Below, piece after piece: positions 7,917 to 16,350 of a DNA stretch of 64,000 nucleotides; positions within the stretch are counted from its first letter, which is position 1; the number at the start of each line of letters is the position of its first letter. Both the position numbers and the translations under genes were made by a program. The notes beneath the pieces were generated by a model, which saw only the letters and a program-made list of their open reading frames with translations, was not told the DNA's origin and did not search any database. The stretch is from Clostridia bacterium (GTDB taxonomy: Bacteria > Bacillota > Clostridia > Christensenellales > Aristaeellaceae), in contig JAGBDE010000005.1 of the NCBI GenBank assembly GCA_017937655.1, positions 1 through 64,000 of the forward strand, written 5' to 3'.

Positions 7917-8306
7917 TCAAAAAGCAATTCCCAGTTCTTTGCATTTTTCAATTGCCAAATCATGATCCTGCTTTGCCGCAAGGCAATACCAATGCTTAGC
8001 TTGCTCCATATCCCGCTCAACGCCAATGGCATCTTCATAGAACCAGGCCAAATTGCATTGGCCGTCCCGGTCGCCGTGTTCTGCCGCCCGGCGTGTCCAA
8101 TACAGCGCCTTCGACAAATCCTTTTCCACGCCAAGACCCTCCAAATAAAAATACCCCACCTGACATTCCGCAAGGGGATAGCCCCGCTCGGCGAGAAGCA
8201 AATGTCCTTCAAAACACTTGTCATACTGCTTGGATTCCCAATATTTTTCCATCAATTCATTGCAAATATCCAATTCTCTGCACGGCTTGTAATATCCGTT
8301 TTCCAT
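7917..8306 (-). CDS. Sel1-repeat protein
   Basis: A 129-aa soluble protein made of about two to three SEL1-like helical repeats; the best copies read AECQVGYFYLEGLGVEKDLSKALYW in part (AxxxxGxxYxxGxGVxKDxxKAxxW) and QCNLAWFYEDAIGVERDMEQA. Such repeats mediate protein-protein contacts. The ATG at 8306 follows GAGG by 7 nt. No signal peptide is seen. Function unknown; it is transcribed alone, divergently from mrfA. Confidence 0.8.
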   Translation of the reverse strand: MENGYYKPCRELDICNELMEKYWESKQYDKCFEGHLLLAERGYPLAECQVGYFYLEGLGVEKDLSKALYWTRRAAEHGDRDGQCNLAWFYEDAIGVERDMEQAKHWYCLAAKQDHDLAIEKCKELGIAF

Positions 8307-8354
8307 GCTTCTACCTCATTGATTCATTGTTTTGCTGCTTTTTCGCATTGCCTC

Positions 8355-8383
8355 TTGCGCAGGGATGCATCCCCTGCTATAAT
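8355..8383 (+). promoter_or_regulatory. Promoter of the mrfAB operon
   Basis: TTGCGC, 17 nt, TATAAT, with a TG extended -10. Start of translation is 63 nt downstream. Confidence 0.85.
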
Positions 8384-8446
8384 CAATTTAGCGTACATTT
8401 GTTCCCCTGTCAATTTGTATTTTTCCGAAAGAAATGAGGCCGTTCC

Positions 8447-10732
8447 ATGAATCTTGACCAGCTGCTCTCGTCTTTGCGCCAGAACAAGTCCTTTATGGAC
8501 TGCGTCACCCATTGGCGCACTTTGCCTGCCACCGATGGCAGCTACGCGGATTTCCCTGCCTCCATGGATCAGCGCATTCAGAAGGTGCTGGAAAAGCGGG
8601 GCATTTTCCGGCTGTATTCCCATCAGGCGGAGGCTTTCCGGCTGGCCGAGGAAAAGAAGGACTTTGTGGTGGTCACCCCTACCGCCAGCGGCAAAACTTT
8701 GTGCTACAACCTTCCTGTGCTCAGCGCCATCCTGAAAAACCCGGACGCCCGGGCACTGTACCTGTTCCCCACCAAGGCCCTCAGCGCCGACCAGGTCAGC
8801 GGCCTGTACGATATGATCACCGCCCTGGACATGGACATCAAGGCCTACACCTACGACGGCGATACCCAGGCCGTGGCCCGCAAAGCCATCCGCCAGACCG
8901 GGCACATCGTGGTCACCAACCCGGACATGCTCCACGCCAATATGCTGCCCCACCACACCAAATGGGTCAAGCTGTTTGAAAACCTGGAGTACATCGTCAT
9001 CGACGAGATCCACACCTATCGGGGCGTGTTCGGCTCCCACCTGGCCAATGTGCTGCGCCGCCTCAAGCGCCTGTGCGATTTTTACGGCAGCCACCCCCGG
9101 TTCATCCTGTGCAGCGCCACCATCCAAAACCCGGTGGAACTGGCCCAGGCCCTCACCGGCCGGGAGATCGCCCCGGTGACCGGCAACGGCGCGCCCATGG
9201 GCGAGAGGCATTTCATCTTTTACAATCCCCCCGTGGTCAACAAACAGCTGGGCATCCGCAAGGGCGCGGTCAATGAGACCCTGTCCGTGGCCAGCATGCT
9301 GCTGCGCAACCATATTCCCACCATCGTGTTTGCCAAAAGCCGGGTGCAGGTAGAGGTGCTCACCCGCCGCATGAAGGACGCCACCAAGGACGCCTACGGC
9401 TTCTCGCCCAGGGTGCGCGGCTATCGGGGCGGCTACCTGCCCAGCGAACGCCGGGACATCGAACGGGGCCTCCGGGCCGGCGAGGTGGACATGGTGGTCT
9501 CCACCAACGCCCTGGAGCTGGGCATTGATATCGGCAGCCTGAACGCCTGCGTACTCTGCGGCTACCCGGGCACCATCGCGTCCACCTGGCAGCAGGCGGG
9601 CCGCGCCGGCCGCCGGAAGGACACTGCCGTCACCATCCTGGTGGCAACGTCGGCCGCCCTGGATCAGTACGTAATCGAGCATCCTGACTACTTTTTCGGC
9701 GCATCCCCCGAAAACGCGCTGGTGGCCCCCAATAACCTGTACATCCTGCTCAGCCATCTGAAGTGCTCCGCCTATGAGCTGCCCTTCCAGGACGGCGAGC
9801 TTTTCGGCGGCGTGGCCGATACCCCGGAATGCCTGGAATACCTGACGGAAAACAACATCCTGCGCCATCTGGACGGCAAGTATTACTGGATGGAGGAGGA
9901 TCTGCCCTCCGGCGAGATCTCCCTGCGCAGCGCCACCAGCGAAAACTTCGTCATCATTGACATCACCAACCCCGCCCATCACCGGGTCATCGGGGAGATG
10001 GACCGCTTTACCGTGCCCATGCTTCTGCACGAGAACGCCATCTACATGCACGAGGCCAAGCAGTATCAGGTGGAAAAGCTGGACTTTGACGCCTGCAAGG
10101 CCTTCATCCGCGCCGTGGACGTGGACTACTACACCGACGCGGACATGAACGTGAGCCTGCACATCCTGGACGATCTGGACAGCCGCGCCACCAAGGGCGG
10201 CGTGGACGTGACCCTGGGCGAGCTGAGGGTCAGCACCATTGTGAAGATCTTCAAGAAAATGAAGCTGGACACCCATGAAAACCTGGGTTTTGGCCAGGTC
10301 ATGCTGCCTCAGACCGACATGCACACCGTGGGCATGTGGTGGACCATCCCGGATTCCCTGGCCGCCCGCTATTCCAACGACGAGCTCCAGGGCGCGCTGG
10401 TGGGCGTGGCCAATCTGCTGGGCATCGTGGCGCCGCTGTACCTAATGTGTTCGCCCCGGGATATCCGAGTCATCTACCAGGTCAAGGCCCCCATCACCGA
10501 TAAACCCACCATTTTCCTCTACGATTCCTTCCCCGGCGGCGTGGGCTTGAGCGAGAAAGCCTTCTCCATGCAGGAACTGCTGTTGGAGCAGGCCTTGCAG
10601 GTGGTTCAGCAATGCGGCTGTGAGGATGGCTGCCCCGGCTGCGTGGGCCCGGTGGTGGAAGTTGGCGGAAATGGCAAAAAGACCACGGAAGCCGTTTTGA
10701 AGGAGCTGTTGGGCCTATGGCAGGACTTCTGA
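8447..10732 (+). CDS. mrfA: MrfA-type DEAD/DEAH-box repair helicase
   Basis: A 761-aa superfamily 2 helicase matching the MrfA (YprA) architecture. Motif I is TASGKT at about 79-84, motif II is DEIH at 186-189, motif III is SAT at 223-225, motif VI is QQAGRAGRR. A DUF1998-type C-terminus follows, with DSFPGGVGLSEKAF and a four-cysteine site C723, C725, C729, C732 (CGCEDGCPGC). In Bacillus subtilis MrfA and the exonuclease MrfB form a nucleotide-excision pathway for mitomycin C damage that is independent of UvrABC. The next gene has MrfB architecture and overlaps by 16 nt, which supports this assignment. GAGG lies 7 nt before the ATG. Confidence 0.93.
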   Translation: MNLDQLLSSLRQNKSFMDCVTHWRTLPATDGSYADFPASMDQRIQKVLEKRGIFRLYSHQAEAFRLAEEKKDFVVVTPTASGKTLCYNLPVLSAILKNPDARALYLFPTKALSADQVSGLYDMITALDMDIKAYTYDGDTQAVARKAIRQTGHIVVTNPDMLHANMLPHHTKWVKLFENLEYIVIDEIHTYRGVFGSHLANVLRRLKRLCDFYGSHPRFILCSATIQNPVELAQALTGREIAPVTGNGAPMGERHFIFYNPPVVNKQLGIRKGAVNETLSVASMLLRNHIPTIVFAKSRVQVEVLTRRMKDATKDAYGFSPRVRGYRGGYLPSERRDIERGLRAGEVDMVVSTNALELGIDIGSLNACVLCGYPGTIASTWQQAGRAGRRKDTAVTILVATSAALDQYVIEHPDYFFGASPENALVAPNNLYILLSHLKCSAYELPFQDGELFGGVADTPECLEYLTENNILRHLDGKYYWMEEDLPSGEISLRSATSENFVIIDITNPAHHRVIGEMDRFTVPMLLHENAIYMHEAKQYQVEKLDFDACKAFIRAVDVDYYTDADMNVSLHILDDLDSRATKGGVDVTLGELRVSTIVKIFKKMKLDTHENLGFGQVMLPQTDMHTVGMWWTIPDSLAARYSNDELQGALVGVANLLGIVAPLYLMCSPRDIRVIYQVKAPITDKPTIFLYDSFPGGVGLSEKAFSMQELLLEQALQVVQQCGCEDGCPGCVGPVVEVGGNGKKTTEAVLKELLGLWQDF

Positions 10733-11880
10733 ACAAGCTCCGAATGATGGACGCTGCCCCGGCCAGGCCGGCCCCTGCCGCAAGGCCCCAGGAGCAGCGC
10801 AAGGTCTACCGCAATGAAACGTTTTTTCCCGTGTCCCTGTTTTCAGACATGGACTGCCTCAGCCCGGAGCTGCTCACCCAGATTTTTGGCGGCGACTTTC
10901 CGGACAAGGTCAGCCCGGAGGACATCCTGTTCTTTGACACGGAAACCACCGGTCTGTCCGGCGGCGTGGGCACGGTGGCCTTCCAGCTGGGGCTGGGGTA
11001 TTTTACCCCGGCGGGCTTTGTGGTGGAACAGCTTCTCATGCACGACTACCCGGAAGAGCCGGAAATGCTCCGTATCCTGGAAGCCCGGTTCAAGCGGTAT
11101 CCCCTTTTGTGCACCTTCAACGGCAAAACCTTTGACGTGCCGCTGATCCGCACCCGGTTCCTCATGAACCGCATGCCGGAAAGCTCCATCCCCGCTTGCC
11201 ATGCCGACGTGCTCTACCCCGCCCGGCGCATCTGGAAGCTGCGGCTCAAGCAGTGCAATCTGGGCAACCTGGAAGAGCAACTTCTGGGCGTGCAGCGGGA
11301 AAACGATCTGCCCGGCTACCTGGTGCCCCAAACCTATTTCCAATATCTGAAGGACGGCAATTTCGAGCCCCTGAACGGCATTCTGGAACACAACCGGCAG
11401 GACATCGTGTCCCTGGCGCAGCTGTTTTTCTTCCTATGTAAACAGGTCAGCCAGCCGGAGAAGATCGCTGAGAAGGAGGACCTTCTCTCCCTGGCCCGGG
11501 CCATGGAAAAGCAGGGGCAGAAGCAGAAGGCCGTCCGCTGTTACCGGCTGTGCACCGGCAGCCCCATGCAGGGCGAGGCCTTCCGGGCCCTGTCCGTCAT
11601 GGAAAAGCGGGACGGAAACTATCAGGCGGCGGTGAAGCTGTTGGAAAACATGCTTCGTCAGGGGGACGACCCCATCTACGCCTGTGAGGCCCTGGCCAAG
11701 CTGTATGAGCATCAGCTCAGGGACGTCGACCGGGCGCTGAGCTACACCCGCCAGGCGCTGCTGATGCTGTCCGAGCCCACTCTCCGGAAAGATGAAGCTG
11801 TACAAGAAACAAAAAATGCGTTACAATACCGTTATGCCCGCCTGCGCCGCAAATTAAGCCGCAGCGCGGAAACCCCGTAA
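10717..11880 (+). CDS. mrfB: MrfB-type DEDDh exonuclease with TPR tail
   Basis: A 387-aa protein. The N-terminal half is an RNase H-like 3'-5' exonuclease: Exo I is FFDTETTGL (Asp and Glu ligands), Exo II is TFNGKTFDVPLI, and Exo III is HNRQDIVSLA (His and Asp). The C-terminal third (about residues 250-360) is TPR-like. This matches B. subtilis MrfB (YprB), the metal-dependent exonuclease partner of MrfA in mitomycin repair. It overlaps mrfA by 16 nt, indicating coupled translation. Confidence 0.92.
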   Translation: MAGLLNKLRMMDAAPARPAPAARPQEQRKVYRNETFFPVSLFSDMDCLSPELLTQIFGGDFPDKVSPEDILFFDTETTGLSGGVGTVAFQLGLGYFTPAGFVVEQLLMHDYPEEPEMLRILEARFKRYPLLCTFNGKTFDVPLIRTRFLMNRMPESSIPACHADVLYPARRIWKLRLKQCNLGNLEEQLLGVQRENDLPGYLVPQTYFQYLKDGNFEPLNGILEHNRQDIVSLAQLFFFLCKQVSQPEKIAEKEDLLSLARAMEKQGQKQKAVRCYRLCTGSPMQGEAFRALSVMEKRDGNYQAAVKLLENMLRQGDDPIYACEALAKLYEHQLRDVDRALSYTRQALLMLSEPTLRKDEAVQETKNALQYRYARLRRKLSRSAETP

Positions 11881-11907
11881 TGACCGATGTTTGGAAGGAG
11901 AAAGTCC

Positions 11908-12594
11908 ATGTCTCTGAAAACCACTTTGAAGGCCCGCAAAGCCTATAAACTGCACCACGACGGCAAGACCGAGGAGGCCCTGAAGCTCTACGAAGAGTGC
12001 GAGCAGGAGGGCATGCAGGACGTCAGCATGCTGCTGGCTTATTCCGTGCTGCTTCTGCGCAACGACGAGTTCCAGAAGGCCCGGGAGCTGCTGGTCAAGA
12101 TCCAGCGCTATCCCATGAAGCCGGAGCAGAAGACCCAGCTGTACGTCAACTATTCCGCCGCCGTTTTCCGCATGGGCGAGCTGGATAAGGCCATCAGCGT
12201 GCTGGAAACGCAGCATGCCAAGGGCGAAAGCGGCATGGTGTACGAGGCTCTGGGCTATCTGTACGTGGAAGCCGGCGACGCCGACAAGGCCCTGGAGTAC
12301 AACCTGAAGGCTCTGGAATATGACGACGAGGACTCCGTGACCCTGGATAACCTGGGCCAGCTGTACTACCGCCTCCTGGGCGATAAGGAAACCGCCAAGA
12401 AGTATTTCGACAAGGCCATCGAGATCAAGCCCAGTCAGATGGACACCCGTTTCTTCCTGGCCAAGTATGACATCGAGGCCGGCAAGACCGCCCAGGCTAA
12501 GGAGACCCTGGAAGACCTGCTCACCGCCCGGCCCTCGCCCCTGAACTATGCCAGCCGGGATCGGATCCGGGAGTTGCTTTCCACCATCCAGTAA
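11908..12594 (+). CDS. TPR protein in the mrfAB operon
   Basis: A 228-aa soluble helical-repeat protein with about five tetratricopeptide repeats; for example YEALGYLYVEAGDADKALEY and DNLGQLYYRLLGDKETAKKYF carry the TPR consensus. The ATG at 11908 has AGGAG 7 nt upstream and is preferred over an ATG seven codons earlier that has none. It starts 27 nt after mrfB and is followed by a terminator, so it appears to be the third gene of the mrfAB operon. Its function is unknown; a scaffold role with MrfB, which also carries TPRs, is only a guess. Confidence 0.85.
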   Translation: MSLKTTLKARKAYKLHHDGKTEEALKLYEECEQEGMQDVSMLLAYSVLLLRNDEFQKARELLVKIQRYPMKPEQKTQLYVNYSAAVFRMGELDKAISVLETQHAKGESGMVYEALGYLYVEAGDADKALEYNLKALEYDDEDSVTLDNLGQLYYRLLGDKETAKKYFDKAIEIKPSQMDTRFFLAKYDIEAGKTAQAKETLEDLLTARPSPLNYASRDRIRELLSTIQ

Positions 12595-12629
12595 GCATCA
12601 AAATTGGTTTTCTAATGTTTTTTCACCCA

Positions 12630-12656
12630 AGCCGCCTTCCGGGCGGCTGTTTTTTT
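12630..12656 (+). terminator. Terminator of the mrfAB-TPR operon
   Basis: Stem AGCCGCC/GGCGGCT, 5-nt loop, then G and seven T. Confidence 0.93.
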
Positions 12657-12724
12657 GTTGCAAAATAAGCCTTTGCGCCCTCGCCCATTCTTTGAAAAAA
12701 AGCCCGTTTTTCTTTGGAAAACTA

Positions 12725-12753
12725 TTGACATCCCCCCCTCAATATGGTTAAAT
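12725..12753 (+). promoter_or_regulatory. Promoter of the polyamine operon
   Basis: TTGACA, 17 nt, TTAAAT. It precedes the XRE-cupin gene by about 74 nt. Confidence 0.75.
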
Positions 12754-12766
12754 ACATACTGTTTTG

Positions 12767-12789
12767 AAAGTTTACTATTTCTAAACTTT
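12767..12789. promoter_or_regulatory. Candidate operator of the XRE-cupin/pot operon
   Basis: A perfect inverted repeat AAAGTTTA, 7 nt, TAAACTTT just downstream of the -10 box. The position suits repression by the XRE-cupin protein encoded next. Confidence 0.6.
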
Positions 12790-12826
12790 TTATCAGAACA
12801 GACCCTGCTGAAACGAGGTGAATGCG

Positions 12827-13360
12827 TTGAGGATTGGTGAAAAACTCAAGGAACTGCGCATCCAGCGCAACCTGACCCAGGAAGAGCTGGCTGACCGCTG
12901 CGAACTGAGCAAGGGCTTCATCTCCCAGGTGGAGCGGGATCTTGCTTCTCCCTCCATCGCCACGCTGACGGACCTGCTGGAATGCCTGGGCTCCAGCCTG
13001 AAGGAATTCTTCGCGGGCGACTCCACCGAAAAGGTGGTCTACGCGCCTCAGGACATGTTCGAAAAAGAAGAGGAAAACCGGAAGATCACCTGGCTGGTTC
13101 CCGCCGCCCAGCGCAACGCCATGGAGCCCATCCTGCTGGAGCTTGACCCCGGCGCATGCAGCGTGGAACTTCCCCCCTCGGAGGGCGAGGAATTTGGCTA
13201 CGTATTAAAGGGCAGCCTGACCCTCCACGCCGGAAGCCGGAAATACCGCATCCGCAAGGGTTTCAGCTTCTGCCTCCACCCGGCCACCTCCCATTACCTG
13301 GAAAACACCGGCAGCGGCCCCGCCTCCCTGATCTGGATTTCCAATCCCCCCAGCTTCTGA
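12827..13360 (+). CDS. XRE-cupin transcriptional regulator
   Basis: A 177-aa regulator with an N-terminal XRE helix-turn-helix (RIGEKLKELRIQRNLTQEELADRCELSKGFISQVERD region, residues about 2-56) and a C-terminal cupin-2 sensor domain (about 105-175; GEEFGYVLKGSL, HPATSHYLEN). Proteins of this PuuR-like design control polyamine genes and often precede potABCD in Clostridia. A TTG start at 12827 is chosen because GAGGTG lies 6 nt upstream and because it yields the common MRIGEKL beginning; a GTG three codons earlier lacks a ribosome site. potA begins 54 nt later. Confidence 0.9.
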   Translation: MRIGEKLKELRIQRNLTQEELADRCELSKGFISQVERDLASPSIATLTDLLECLGSSLKEFFAGDSTEKVVYAPQDMFEKEEENRKITWLVPAAQRNAMEPILLELDPGACSVELPPSEGEEFGYVLKGSLTLHAGSRKYRIRKGFSFCLHPATSHYLENTGSGPASLIWISNPPSF

Positions 13361-13414
13361 GCTTATCCCTGCGACGTGCCGCAGCATCCTTATATACGAA
13401 GGAGATAACCGACC

Positions 13415-14569
13415 ATGATGGAACAGGAACACCTGATCGACCTGAGCAACATTTCCAAGGATTACGACGGAACCACGGTACTCAGCAATATCAACCTCTA
13501 CGTGCGCAAGAAGGAATTCGTGACCCTGCTGGGCCCCAGCGGCTGCGGCAAGACCACCACCCTGCGCATCATCGGCGGTTTTGAATACCCCACCACCGGC
13601 ACTGTCTACTTTGAAGGACAGGACGTCACCGCGCTGCCCCCCTACAAGCGTCAGGTGAACACCGTGTTCCAGAAGTACGCTCTCTTCCCCCACCTGAACG
13701 TGCGGGACAACATCGCCTTCGGTCTCAACGTGAAGAACCACAAGATCGGCAAGGCCAACATGCAGCGCGCCCTGTTCGGCAAGAAGACCGAAGGCAACCA
13801 GCTGCAGAAGCTGAGCCGCAAAGAGATTGACAAAAAGGTGGATCGCATGCTGGAGCTGGTCAACCTGAAGGGTTACGGCAAGCGCAGCGTGGATCAGCTT
13901 TCCGGCGGTCAGCAGCAGCGTATCGCCATCGCCCGCGCTCTGGTCAACGAGCCGGAAGTGCTCCTGCTGGACGAGCCTCTGGGCGCCCTGGATCTCAAGC
14001 TGCGCAAGGAAATGCAGCTGGAGCTCAAGAGCATGCAGCAGCAGCTGGGTATCACCTTCATTTACGTCACCCATGACCAGGAAGAAGCCCTGACCATGAG
14101 TGACACCGTGGTGGTCATGCGTGACGGCCACATCCTGCAGATCGGCGATCCCAAGCGCATCTACGACGAGCCTGCCAACGCCTTCGTTGCGGACTTCATC
14201 GGCGAGAGCAACATCCTCCGCGGCACCATGGTAGAGGACGAGCTGGTCAATTTCTGCGGCGTCAACTTCCCCTGCGTGGACTCCGGCTTCGGCGAGAACG
14301 TGCCCGTGGACGTTGTGGTCCGCCCCGAGGATATCATGATCGTGGGCGAGGACATCGGCCAGCTGACCGGCACCGTTCAGAGCGTGCTGTTCAAGGGCGT
14401 CCACTACGAAATGATGATTGACACCGGCGACACCGTGCTCAAGGTGCACTCCACCGTCATGCAGCCCCAGGGCTCCCGGGTGGGCATCAACATTGTACCC
14501 TACAACATCCACATCATGAAGCCCATGGACGACGTCAAGTCCGAAGAGGAGGCAGAGGAAAGTGTATAA
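13415..14569 (+). CDS. potA: Spermidine/putrescine ABC transporter ATPase
   Basis: A 384-aa ABC ATPase that powers polyamine import. Walker A is GPSGCGKT at 40-47, the Q-loop Gln is about 86, the signature is LSGGQQQR at 162-169, Walker B with DEP is around 183-188, and a C-terminal TOBE-type regulatory domain fills about 290-375. Compared with standard PotA there is an extra segment of about 20 residues between the Q-loop and the signature (about 112-135, basic). It opens the potABCD set and overlaps potB by 8 nt. Confidence 0.95.
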   Translation: MMEQEHLIDLSNISKDYDGTTVLSNINLYVRKKEFVTLLGPSGCGKTTTLRIIGGFEYPTTGTVYFEGQDVTALPPYKRQVNTVFQKYALFPHLNVRDNIAFGLNVKNHKIGKANMQRALFGKKTEGNQLQKLSRKEIDKKVDRMLELVNLKGYGKRSVDQLSGGQQQRIAIARALVNEPEVLLLDEPLGALDLKLRKEMQLELKSMQQQLGITFIYVTHDQEEALTMSDTVVVMRDGHILQIGDPKRIYDEPANAFVADFIGESNILRGTMVEDELVNFCGVNFPCVDSGFGENVPVDVVVRPEDIMIVGEDIGQLTGTVQSVLFKGVHYEMMIDTGDTVLKVHSTVMQPQGSRVGINIVPYNIHIMKPMDDVKSEEEAEESV

Positions 14570-15548
14570 TGTTTCTCTTCCCTGGTGGGCATGGGTCATG
14601 ATGGGCGTGGGCCTGGCGGTTTTCGTGGGCTTCATCATCCTGTCCGTGCGCCGCAACCACGGCGTGAAGCGGAGCCTGTTCGCCTCCCCCTATACCCTCT
14701 GGATGATTATTTTCACCGTGGTGCCCTGCATCCTGGTGGCATATTATGCCTTCACCGATGCCAACGGCGCCTTCACCCTGGACAATTTCCGCCATTTCTG
14801 GGACAGCAACCACGCCAAGAACGAGCTCTACGCCACCATGGGCGATGAATACGCCGGGTATATCACCCGGGGCACCGTCAACGTGGACACGCTGGTCTAC
14901 TCCCTGTGGATGGCCTTCCTGTGCACCGTTATCTGCCTGCTGCTGGGCTATCCTGCCGCCCTGTTCATGGCGGACAGGAACATGAAGATTGGCGCCACCA
15001 TCGTGGTTCTGTTCATCATCCCCATGTGGATGAACTTCCTGCTGCGCACCATCGCCTGGATGAGCCTTTTGGAGGACAACGGCCTGATCAACAGCTTCCT
15101 GCGTCTGCTGGGCTTTGAGGGCGTGCAGCTGATGTACAACTCCTCGGCGGTGCTGCTGGGCATGGTGTACAACTTCCTGCCCTTCATGGTCTTCCCCATC
15201 TACACCAGCCTGAGCAAGCTGGATCCCAAGCTGGGCGAAGCTGCCCAGGATCTGGGCTGCAACGAATGGCGCACCTTTACCCGGGTCACCGCTCCCCTGA
15301 GCCTGCCCGGCGTGATCAGCGGCATCACCATGGTGTTCATGCCCTCCGTCACCACCTTCTTCATCCCCCGTATTCTGGGCGGCGGCAACACCATGATGTT
15401 CGGCGACCTGATCGAAAGCAAATTCCTGACCGAGGGCAACTGGAACGTGGGTTCCGCCCTCAGCATGATCATGATGATCCTGATTCTGCTCAGCCTTGGC
15501 ATCCTGCGCAAGGCCGACCCTGAAGGCGAAGGAGGCGGTATTGCATGA
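14562..15548 (+). CDS. potB: Polyamine ABC transporter permease PotB
   Basis: A 328-aa inner permease. The EAA loop that contacts PotA reads EAAQDLGCNEWRTF followed by APLSLPGVISG. A normal PotB is about 275-285 aa with six helices; this one has an extra N-terminal hydrophobic helix (about residues 8-27) before the usual first helix (about 42-62), and a longer first outside loop. Start is GTG at 14562, inside potA, with AGGAGG 9 nt upstream. The next gene overlaps by 4 nt. Confidence 0.93.
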   Translation: MYNVSLPWWAWVMMGVGLAVFVGFIILSVRRNHGVKRSLFASPYTLWMIIFTVVPCILVAYYAFTDANGAFTLDNFRHFWDSNHAKNELYATMGDEYAGYITRGTVNVDTLVYSLWMAFLCTVICLLLGYPAALFMADRNMKIGATIVVLFIIPMWMNFLLRTIAWMSLLEDNGLINSFLRLLGFEGVQLMYNSSAVLLGMVYNFLPFMVFPIYTSLSKLDPKLGEAAQDLGCNEWRTFTRVTAPLSLPGVISGITMVFMPSVTTFFIPRILGGGNTMMFGDLIESKFLTEGNWNVGSALSMIMMILILLSLGILRKADPEGEGGGIA

Positions 15549-16324
15549 AGAAGCCCCAGCTGTGGTACAAAAAGCTTTACCTGGGCCTCATTCTTATCTT
15601 CCTGTACGTGCCCATTGTGGTCATGATCATCCAGAGCTTTAACGCCGGCAAGAGCCGCGCAAAGTGGGAGGGTTTCTCCTTCCGCTGGTACGGCGAACTG
15701 TTCCAGGACCGCTCCATCATGCAGGCCCTGCAGGTGACCATCCTGGTGGCCGTCATCGCCGCCGTGGTGGCAACCATCCTGGGCACTCTGGCCGCCATCG
15801 GCATTTACAGCATGAAGAAGCGGCCTCAGGCCCTGATGATGACCATCACCAACATCCCCATGACCATGCCGGACATCGTGACCGGTATCAGCCTGATGCT
15901 TCTGTTCCTGTTCACCAAGGTGGAGCGCGGCTTTGTGACCATGGTCATGGCCCACATTACCTTCAACACGCCCTACGTCATATTGTCCGTCATGCCTAAG
16001 CTGAAACAGATGAACAAGCACAGCTACGAGGCTGCTCTCGACCTGGGCGCATCCCCCACCTACGCGCTGACCCACGTGATCATTCCCGAGGTGCGGCAGG
16101 GCATCATCACCGGCGCCATGCTCAGCTTCACCCTCTCCCTGGACGATTTCACCATCAGCTACTTCACCACCAGCCCCATGGTGCAGAATCTGTCCACGCT
16201 GATCTATTCCAAGGCCCGCATCGGTATCGACCCCACCCTGAACGCCCTGAGCGCGCTCATGTTTGTGGCGCTGCTGGTGCTGCTCATCATCGTCAACCGC
16301 CGTACTGCTGAAAGCAAGGCGTGA
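15545..16324 (+). CDS. potC: Polyamine ABC transporter permease PotC
   Basis: A 259-aa permease with six predicted helices and the EAA loop EAALDLGASPTYALTH followed by IIPEVRQGIITG. It pairs with PotB to form the membrane channel. The ATG overlaps the potB stop (ATGA), so translation is coupled. Length and motif order match the PotC family. Confidence 0.95.
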   Translation: MKKPQLWYKKLYLGLILIFLYVPIVVMIIQSFNAGKSRAKWEGFSFRWYGELFQDRSIMQALQVTILVAVIAAVVATILGTLAAIGIYSMKKRPQALMMTITNIPMTMPDIVTGISLMLLFLFTKVERGFVTMVMAHITFNTPYVILSVMPKLKQMNKHSYEAALDLGASPTYALTHVIIPEVRQGIITGAMLSFTLSLDDFTISYFTTSPMVQNLSTLIYSKARIGIDPTLNALSALMFVALLVLLIIVNRRTAESKA

Positions 16325-16350
16325 CATATTTTACTTTTGGAGGTACTGCA

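Noticed and set aside
8324-10324. A 666-aa minus-strand frame opposite mrfA
   Set aside because: Antisense of a well-defined helicase; no family motif and low-complexity composition.
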